A stretch of DNA of 17,348 nucleotides from Armatimonadaceae bacterium (GTDB lineage Bacteria > Armatimonadota > Armatimonadia > Armatimonadales > Armatimonadaceae): NCBI GenBank assembly GCA_030446525.1, contig JAUJNC010000113.1, forward strand, positions 1 to 17,348. The letters run 5' to 3'. Shown here piece after piece: positions 16,965 through 17,348 of this stretch. Below the pieces are notes generated by a model. That model was not told the DNA's origin. It saw nothing but the letters and a program-made list of their open reading frames with translations, and did not search any database. Numbering within the stretch: position 1 is the stretch's first letter; every line of letters starts with the position of its first letter. Both the position numbers and the translations under genes were made by a program.

Positions 16965-17348
16965 GATAACCGGCCTCCCTATCCCCCGGTCCTCTCTGTC
17001 TACACCAATCTGAAGACGGAGGGATGTCTCTCGGCGCTCCTCGAGGCGTCCGGCCTCGAGTGGCAACTGTTGCGCCAACCCGCACCCATGGCGGGACCGA
17101 ACGCGCCCGATGCTGTTGCCGCCGCGATCCATCTCCTGTGTCGGCTGAAGCCCGACGTGATCGTGATCGCCCGGGGCGGAGGTGGCCGCGCCGAGCTCGA
17201 CTGTTGGGACACCGAAGTCGTCGCCCGCGCGATCGCCGAAGCGCCCGTCCCGGTGTGGACGGCGATCGGGCACGCCCCCGACGCCACCGTCGCCGACCGG
17301 GTCGCCAACCGGTCATGTCCGACGCCGTCGGCGGCCGCCGCCGACCTC
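16965..17348 (+). pseudogene. xseA: Exonuclease VII large subunit (XseA) catalytic segment, 5' truncated and running off the right edge
   Basis: The plus-strand frame from about 16965 to the edge reads YPPVLSVYTNLKTEG, LKPDVIVIARGGGGRAELD, VVARAIAEAPVPVW, TAIGHAPDATVADRVANR and CPTPSAAAADL. This matches the catalytic part of XseA: the VVTS..GA region, the VARGGGS..DL motif, GHE.D.T.ADFVAD and APTPSAAAE. Here GHE is GHA, which is a change at a well conserved position. The N-terminal OB-fold (about 120 residues) is missing, and no ATG, GTG or TTG occurs in frame until a TTG at 17067, which is inside the homologous part. Upstream is the coding region of I on the opposite strand. The 3' end is outside the window. 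Whether this is a broken gene, a divergent paralogue or a contig join cannot be decided here. Confidence 0.65.

Noticed and set aside
15943..17316. 457-codon minus-strand frame overlapping gene I and the XseA segment
   Set aside because: Arg-rich shadow frame with no recognisable motif; the C39 motifs are in a different frame.

Overview
This is a GC-rich bacterial window dominated by large exported proteins. The organism cannot be fixed from the sequence. The mix of very large secreted proteins with CarboxypepD_reg, FlgD-like and PD40 domains, a Uma2-family gene and GTG/TTG starts would fit Armatimonadota or a neighbouring phylum (Chloroflexota, Planctomycetota). That is an inference at low confidence. 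No tRNA, rRNA, CRISPR array, transposase or phage gene was found.

Left and central part (1-14,059, all minus strand): five co-directional genes, each beginning with a signal peptide. In transcription order they are: (E) a ~2,045-residue modular surface protein with a PD40/TolB-like propeller, a glutamine-amidotransferase-like region and about four CarboxypepD_reg-like domains; (D) a CsgG-like protein with an FlgT-C-like domain, one membrane helix and FN3-like domains; (C) a secreted S8 subtilase; (B) a 744-residue exported beta-rich protein; (A) the signal peptide of a further exported protein cut by the window edge. E, C and B have unrelated N-terminal parts but end in the same pair of tandem modules, recognisable by GWN(M/L)(I/V)G.P and PW.GYW signatures. 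E and C carry two further shared C-terminal domains, the last FlgD-Ig-like. This looks like an undescribed surface-attachment or sorting tail and is the most interesting feature of the window.

Between about 4.88 and 8.48 kb the reading frames of C (5' part), D (all) and E (3' end) are broken again and again by small indels, while conserved motifs, including the subtilase Asp-His-Ser triad, survive in changing frames. The flanking 2.3 kb and 5.6 kb are clean. A local sequencing or assembly problem is the simplest explanation; real decay is the alternative.

Middle-right (14,060-14,740): a non-coding region with a minus-strand extended -10 promoter feeding a long, hairpin-rich leader for E, and a plus-strand extended -10 promoter feeding a short Uma2-family gene (F) that has lost its nuclease core.

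Right part (15,158-17,348): a tight minus-strand operon, I-H-G (C39-like cysteine peptidase, small membrane protein, small exported protein). It is convergent with F across a UUCG-loop hairpin. At about 16,965 the peptidase gene, which has no signal peptide, abuts a plus-strand exonuclease VII large-subunit (XseA) segment that lacks its OB-fold and any start codon. Both genes appear truncated at the same point, which suggests a rearrangement or a chimeric join.
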